64,000 bases of DNA, from positions 496,001 through 560,000 of the forward strand of contig JAHSVC010000024.1 in assembly GCA_021397845.1 (NCBI GenBank), written 5' to 3'. A program made the translations under genes and the position numbers. The DNA is from Areca catechu. Lineage: Eukaryota > Streptophyta > Magnoliopsida > Arecales > Arecaceae. This document shows positions 58,376 through 64,000 of this stretch, piece after piece. The notes beneath the pieces were generated by a model, which saw only the letters and a list, made by a program, of their open reading frames with translations, was not told where the DNA came from and made no database searches. Positions within the stretch are counted from its first letter, which is position 1. Every line of letters starts with the position of its first letter.

Positions 58376-58569
58376 ACCATAAAAGTGTGTAGATAATATT
58401 CTCTAGAATATTATCATATTTCCTACCATAAAAGTGTGTAGGTAATATTCTCTAGAATGTTATCATATTCCCTACCATAAAAGTATAGGTAATATTCTCT
58501 AGAATATTATCATATTCCCTATCATAAAAGTGTGTAAATAATATTCTCTAGAATATTATTATATTCCTT
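58376..58569. repeat. Four tandem ~49-bp repeats in the Ale LTR
   Basis: Units start ACCATAAAAGTGTGTAG at 58376, 58425, 58474 and 58521. Each contains the near-palindrome AATATTCTCTAGAATATT. They lie upstream of the TATA-like TATAAATAG (about 58596), that is in U3. Confidence 0.92.
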
Positions 58570-59141
58570 ACCCTATTTAGATTTACATATTTGTATAAAT
58601 AGATCCTTATACATTATTTTGAACATGTAAAAAAAATAGATCCTTCCTTTCTCTCCCGTGCCACCTCCTTGATCTTCTACTTCTAATGTGCAGTGTGTGG
58701 TGTTTTTCTGTATGCTATCAGAGGATCAAATAAGCCATTAAATACAGGCTCTCCTTCCCTTATTTAATCTTTTTTCTTCCCTTGTTGTGTCTTGAACCCC
58801 TCTTCCACCCTAATATCTACATCTTGTCATGCTTTCCTCTTCGGTGTGGTACCATAAATCATCCTATATTGACTGTTTTCCAGAAGACCTATAGTTTTCC
58901 TACCTTTCTTACTCTCTCTAGGCAATCCTTTTGAGATCAGAAGATGTGCTTTTATTCTTTAGGTACCAGTAAATCATTTAGTCTCAACTTGTTCATTCCT
59001 CACTTCTAGTCTTGATAGCTTCCTTTTCTCTCCTGCCACCCATGAATGCTTTTTTCCTCTCTCAGCTTGTTCCTGAGAAATTATCTTGTGTAGAAATGGC
59101 AAATTACTCCTTTCATTGAGAGACTAGACCTTGCTAGCCAC

Positions 59142-59950
59142 TTGGATAATACTGACCCAGCACGACCTCAACATTTAGAAGAAATACAAGGAGAATGTGA
59201 GAGCAAGCGGACTGCCTCCATACCTAATCCTCTTTACCACACATGGGAGAAACAAGATGAGATATTGGTGGCCTATCTGTTGTCCACTTTATCTCAAGAT
59301 GTTCTTTTTGGAATTGAGGATGGGCTCACTGCAAAAGGTTTGTGGGAAAGCCTCTACATAATACGTTTTCTCAAGCCACATCTTCCAAAGCCATGCAACT
59401 CAAGGCAGACTTCCAGAATTTGTGAAAGAATATGTCAGTAATGGAATATTGGAATAGGATGAAAGAGAGAGCGAATAAGTTAGCCCTCATTGGCCAACCG
59501 ATTTCAAATATAGATGAGGTTCAAAAAATTTTGACAAAGCTTGGACCGGATTTTGACATGTTGGTAATCTCCCTTGAATGCCAGCCTAAGCTTCCATCCT
59601 ATCCTGCTACAATATGAGCAACATCATGTGAAGAAGCAAAAGGCTGAGCAAACCGAATCTAGTGGTAGCCATGATGTGCTTGATGTTAATGCTGGATTTG
59701 GTAGGAGTCAGAATAATCAAAGTGGTAGACGTGGAGGAAGACATGGAAATTAGAATCCTAGGCATAACAATAGAGGACGTGGGCTGCTGCCCACATCCCA
59801 TAATGGTGGACAAAGAAATCAGCCATGGAACAATCAAAGAAATAATAATCCCGAAAGACAACAGCAGAGACCGGTGTTTTGTCAGCTTTGCCAAAGAAGG
59901 AGACATACTACTGCAAATTGTTGAGATTTACCCACTAATGGAGCTGCTGC
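59142..59950 (+). pseudogene. Ale Copia gag, frameshifted
   Basis: The first open frame (59142-59441) carries DEILVAYLLSTLSQDVLFGI and GLTAKGLWESL. A second frame (59432-59617) has SVMEYWNRMKERANKLALIG and GPDFDMLVISLE. A third reads a Gly/Arg/Asn/Gln-rich segment and the zinc knuckle CQLCQRRRHTTANC (about 59880-59920). These are UBN2/gag features in the correct order with frameshifts between them. The true start codon near 59100 is not visible. Confidence 0.8.
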
Positions 59951-60079
59951 TACAGGGCGTACAAGTGTTGGAAATGCTAATTATGTGCATGCATGATGGT
60001 GGACAGCAACAAGTGCAACCAAGACATGAAGCATTAACTGCCACTTTCTAGAATTTGAGAGTAAATGATGCTAATCGAC

Positions 60080-62074
60080 AACAAGAGATGTGGTTCCTTG
60101 ATTCTAGGGCAAGCAATCATATTACTGGTTATGTGGTAAGATTTCTAATACCAAACCTTTTATATGTCCCGGTTATGTTACTGCAGGAGATGGTACCCCT
60201 CACACCATCACACATATAGGCAACGCTTTGCTTTCTTGTTCCACGAGTCATCCCACACCTCTTGTTTTGTCCAACACTTTTTTAGTTCTGGGCATTCAAA
60301 AGACTCTTTATATTTCCCAATTATGTGATTAACTAGATTCTTATGTTGCTTTTACTCCCGATTTTATTTTTGTCAAGGATCTCTAAATGAACAAAACACT
60401 CATTGAAGGTGTCCGTGAGGGAAGCTTGTTTGTGTTGCAGGAAGCTCGTAGTCATCCATCCGAGTCTAATGTCGGTTTAAAGTCATCATCATTGCTATTC
60501 GGTGTTGCTAATGCCAAGAGAGGAGATGCCAGAATGTAGCATCGGCGCCTAGCTCATTATGGTAGTCACTTCTTAGAGTCCATGTTCAAGAAAGGTCTTT
60601 AACTTATGTCCCATGTAATAAAAATTCACTCAGTGAATTATTATGTCCAGTGTGTCAAATTTGTAAGAGTCATTCTCTTCCTTTTCAGGTAATAAATAAG
60701 CGAGAGCTTCTTTTCCTTTTGAAATTGTCTATTCATATGTGCGGGGACCTGCCCCAGTCCAAGCATATTCAGAAAATCACTTTTATGTTACCTTCATTGA
60801 TTGCTACAGTCACTTTACCTGGATTTTTTTCATTAAACAAAAATCTAATTTGTTCTCCATATTTCAACATTTTTATTCTTTCATTGAAAATAATTATGGC
60901 ATTCTAATATTAACTTCCATAGTGATGGGGATGGGAAGTATATTTTCCAGCAATTTAAAAATTATTTGCATGGTCATGGCATACATCATCAGAAGTCTTG
61001 CCTACATACACCAAAACAAAATGGTGTAGTGGAGCGAAAACATCAACGAATAGTTGAGAGCGGCATGACCATGATGCGTGGGAGTTGTGCACCTTTTGGA
61101 TTATGGACCGAAGCTTTCAACCAGCAATCCATATCTTTAATAGGCTGTCTATGAAGTTTTGGGGGCACAAGTCATCATACGAAATTCTCCACGGTATGGT
61201 TTCCATGTATGACTACATAAAAGTATGGGGATATAGATGTTATATTCATATTCCTGACACTCAAAGAAATAAGTTTGCTCCTAAGGCTGATGTTTGCAGG
61301 TTTGTTGGATATGCTAATAACTTCAAGGGATATTGTTATTGGAATCCCCAAAAATGGAGCATAGTCATTTCAAGGAATGTGGTATTTGATGAAAGTAACT
61401 TTCGTTTAGATGACGAGCAATGTCTTACCACACCTATAAAAGAAATGACTATCTCTAATATGGATGATGATAGTGTCAATTTTCAGCAATAATTTGATGA
61501 TGCATTGAGACAAATACAGGTTAAAGAAGCTATTATGATCACTATGACGACATGAAGTTGCTATAAGGACAGACTCTCTACCCATTAATAAAGGTGACAT
61601 GCAGCATAAGAAAGAATGTATGGACAAGTTTATCACAAGCGTATTTCGATAAGTACTACTAAAGGAGACCATGCCGGACTTGAAAATGAGATAGGTGAGC
61701 AATAAGGACAGCAACTTCAAACTTCACCTGACATTCAGCAAGAGCCTGTTACAGAGATAGTTGTGCGGCGTTCTAATAGAGAGAGGCATCCAATTGACAG
61801 ATGAGTCTCCTATGAGGCATCTAGTATCGAGTATCGCTCGTACCTTTTTGCACTCCAACATGAGCATGAACCGGTTTCTTACAAACAAGCTTCCAAGGAC
61901 CATTGATAGATAGAAACAATGAATGAAGAGATGGTTGCCCTGAATGAAAATTGTATATGGGGGATCATAGATAGACCTACTGGAAAGAATGTTGTCGGTT
62001 GCAAATAGATCTACAAAATTAAAAGGCTAACCGATGGAAATGTTAAGAGATATAAGGCTAGATTAATACCAAAG
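60080..62074 (+). pseudogene. Ale Copia pol: protease, integrase and RT start, decayed
   Basis: Protease begins MWFLDSRASNHIT (about 60089), where the usual D-S/T-G-A site is altered to DSRA. The pre-integrase HRRLAHYGSHF follows (about 60541). The integrase core is at about 60739-61154 (NHFYVTFIDCYSHFTWIFFI; LHTPKQNGVVERKHQRIVES) with its catalytic Asp and Glu visible. The C-terminal part is at 61085-61492 (VWGYRCYIHIPDTQRNKF; FVGYANNFKGYCYWNP). RT begins MNEEMVALNENCIW and GKNVVGCK, then a stop, and breaks off at YKARLIPK where the Gypsy LTR begins. Several frameshifts and stops are present. Confidence 0.82.
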
Positions 62075-63895
62075 TGATGCGAGACAACCCGATCAAAATT
62101 TAATTCTAAGAGCTTGGATCGTTGATTGTTAAGAAACGACTCTTAGGCTAAGTTAGTTCATGAACCAATTATTCAAATAAACCCCTTTTTTTTCTCTCTT
62201 TTTTTTCCCTCATATTTCTTTCCCTCTTTTTTTTTCATTGTTTTTTTCCTGCCTTATTCCAAAGCCAGCAACAAAGGGGCGAGTTGCTTTGAGAAGCGCA
62301 CAGAACCTCCCTTTTGGCTTGAAGTCGGCAACTAAGAGGGCGGATCCACTTTCACGATCGTGCGGAGCTTGTCTTCCTCATAGGACCGAGGCGTACCGAA
62401 CAAGGAAAAAGGGTCTTTCGGCCGGATCTCATCGGCGACGGCGTTGTGGACGGAAAAGAGCTCGCCGGAGATGACGAAGATGCTGAACGGCTCGACTGCA
62501 ACAGGGATGAACAGAGGGAGGGAAATCCGGAAGGAATTTGTGCCAGCGATCTCGAAGGGCAGTCAGCGGCGAGGTTCGTCGGTGATGAGCGTTGAGGTTG
62601 ATGGAAACCAGTCTCGCTCGAAACCAAGTGAACGGGGGAGGGCTTGCGGAGAGGGGGTTCCGACAAGGACGGCACGGACGGGAGGAAGGTCACCGGAGGG
62701 TTTAGGCGTCTGTGGAGGCGCCGATTGGTGGGGGAGGATGTGGGTGGTTCCGGTCGATGGTTCTACTCATAGACGGGAGAGATTCGTCGGTTGCTGGGAT
62801 GGAGCAGGGAGATGGCGTCGCGGATCTAAGGCTGGTCGGTTCCGGGCGGTGATGACCAGCGACGGAGAACGGAGAGCTTCCGGTGGGATTGGGGCGGAAA
62901 GGATTCCGCTCACATGTGAGGGAGGCGAAAAGTGGAGGAAGGGCGGAGGGTGACGATGGCGGTGGATCGTGGGAGGCGCGAAGGTGGATTGATTCAGTGG
63001 TGGGTTTGGCGGTAGGGAGTTGGCCGAAGAAATTGGATGAGGGAGGGAAGGTGGAGGCCGATGTTTCGATTTGGTCGATGGTTGGTGGTGGGGCGTGGGA
63101 TCGGCTGTTGTTCGATGGTGACGAGTTGAAACAGGGGAGGCTGTTCACGGGTTTTGGATGCTTGTCGTTGGTTTGATAATGGGCTCGGGGAGTTGATTTC
63201 CCACAAGAGGGAGTAGTAACAGAGAAGAGAAGGAAGAGACGGGGAAAAGAAGAATAGGAGGAAGAGAGTCTCCAGGGAGAAGAGATAATGGGAAGTCTCA
63301 GAGAAAGGAGAAAAGGTAGAAGGAGAAGGAGAGTCCAGGAGAAGGAAGAACCAGAAAAGAGAGGAGGAAAAGAGAAGAGGAGAAGGGGAGAAGAGGGGAA
63401 GGGGGAAGGAGTCGGGACACACCTAGACTTTTCTCAATTAAAATTCTTCGCTGATTTTATTCGAATGAATAAACTTCTTAAATAAACTTTATTTCCCGGT
63501 GGTTAGTTGAGAACCAACCTATCTAGAACTGACACTGGACAACCAAACAAATCCTAACAAGCCAATCCAACAAGAAAACAAATTTGAATCTTAACAAGAC
63601 CTAAAATAATGACAAATCCTAAAACAACTTATTCGAAATAAACCTGATTCTAAAAATAAATCCTAAAACAAAGAAACAAACTAATCTCTAAAACTCCGAT
63701 CCTAAAAACTTCGATGCTGCACGTGTATCGAGATCTATGCTAGGCGTGCATCGAGATCTGTACTAGGCATGCATCGAAATCTATGCTGCATCGAGATCTG
63801 TACTAGGCATGCATCGAAATCTATGCTGCATCGAGATCTGTGTTGCATCGAGATCTGTGCTGCATTGGAATATGTGCTAGCCAACGTTCCCATCA
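62075..63895 (-). mobile_element. 3' LTR of a further chromovirus-like Gypsy (minus strand), 1,821 bp
   Basis: On the plus strand it runs TGATGCGAGACAACC...GGCTAGCACA-complement...CCCATCA. In minus order it starts TGATGGGAACGTTGG right after a polypurine-like tract (CTCCCCACTTCAGGGGAA), which is laid out like the E1/E2 tract next to GTCGAGTTC. The left end interrupts Copia RT codons, so this element inserted into the Ale Copia. The rest of it lies right of the window. The GC-rich part (62.26-63.19 kb) gives long frames on both strands with no recognisable protein. Confidence 0.65.
63721..63870. repeat. Tandem repeats built on GCATCGAGATCTGT in the Gypsy LTR
   Basis: A 40-bp unit (GCATCGAGATCTGTACTAGG plus GCATCGAAATCTATGCT-type half) starts at 63748 and 63788. 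Shorter 17-bp units follow at 63828 and 63845. Each half is a variant of ATCGARATCT. Confidence 0.9.
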
Positions 63896-64000
63896 TTCCC
63901 CTGAAGTGGGGAGAACTCGACTCCATCGAGTCAGGCTTCATGCTACTCTGAAAGTCTCCAGTCTTTAGGAATCTTCTAGCTCCAGGATGTGCAAAGCCTG
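63896..64000 (-). other. Internal 3' end of the Gypsy element (polypurine tract and spacer)
   Basis: Next to the LTR, in minus order, lies GGAGTCGAGTTCTCCCCACTTCAG-type sequence. It corresponds in layout to the segment between chromodomain and LTR in E1/E2. Coding remnants are too short to identify. Confidence 0.45.

Larger units (their letters stand above)
58319..62074 (+). mobile_element. Ale/Retrofit-like Copia element, 5' part, decayed
   Basis: A 394-bp 5' LTR (58319-58712) is followed by TGCTATCAGAGG (58713-58724), a degraded tRNA-iMet primer site. Gag, protease, integrase and the start of reverse transcriptase follow in the normal Copia order. At 62074 the RT frame is cut by the LTR of another Gypsy, so RNase H and the 3' LTR lie outside the window. 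The short LTR and the primer site immediately after it fit the Ale/Retrofit group. Confidence 0.8.

Noticed and set aside
62702..63148. 148-codon Pro/Ser-rich minus-strand frame
   Set aside because: Base composition of the GC-rich LTR keeps several frames open; no similarity was recognised.

Overview
This window is repeat-rich nuclear DNA from a flowering plant. The large nested LTR retrotransposons, plant CACTA transposons, plant MITEs and a plant-only LBD transcription factor show this. A monocot, possibly a palm, is my inference from general resemblance and was not tested. Most of the 64 kb is transposable elements inserted into one another. I see one intact host gene (an LBD/LOB-domain factor at 20308-21161) and one partial host gene (a SUVR3-like SET-domain sequence on the minus strand near 39.1-39.7 kb).

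Layout. 1-4138 is the 3' part of a SIRE-like Copia (+). 4139-8769 is the LTR and gag end of a Tat/RIRE2-like Gypsy (-), split by a 2.07-kb Copia solo LTR (5118-7190, duplication GAAAC). 8770-10166 is unassigned. About 10167-19620 is a decayed CACTA with both genes recognisable (TNP2-like and Ptta/En/Spm-like). It also carries exons resembling the RRM of the nucleolar protein NIFK. 20.3-21.2 kb is the LBD gene. 21.5-23.0 kb is a Copia remnant (-). 22990-23487 plus 29450-29900 is one Gypsy-type ORF split by a second CACTA (23488-29449), which itself hosts a 694-bp TRIM (26067-26760). 29932-36519 holds two long LTRs of one family facing each other, one with a LINE fragment inside and the other with a hAT MITE. 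A PIF/Harbinger-like MITE lies at 36882-37488, followed by the SET-domain fragment.

40550-58075 is the most striking part, three nested levels of elements. A Copia (-) was interrupted by a chromovirus-like Gypsy (E1, +, 42583-54949, duplication ACAAG). E1's own 3' LTR was then hit by a second copy of the same family in reverse orientation (E2, -, 48383-54767, duplication CCGAG). The pair forms a near-perfect palindrome with arms of about 5.8-6.2 kb and a loop of about 180 bp. Both copies lack protease, reverse transcriptase and the integrase core, but E2 keeps an uninterrupted 636-codon gag-like ORF.

The right edge (58319-62074) is a 5' portion of an Ale/Retrofit-like Copia (+), cut in its reverse transcriptase by another Gypsy (-), whose 3' LTR fills 62075-63895.

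The genes do not form one pathway. The window is best read as a history of insertions around an LBD gene and a damaged SUVR3-like locus. Element identities rest on motifs read by eye; no database search was run.
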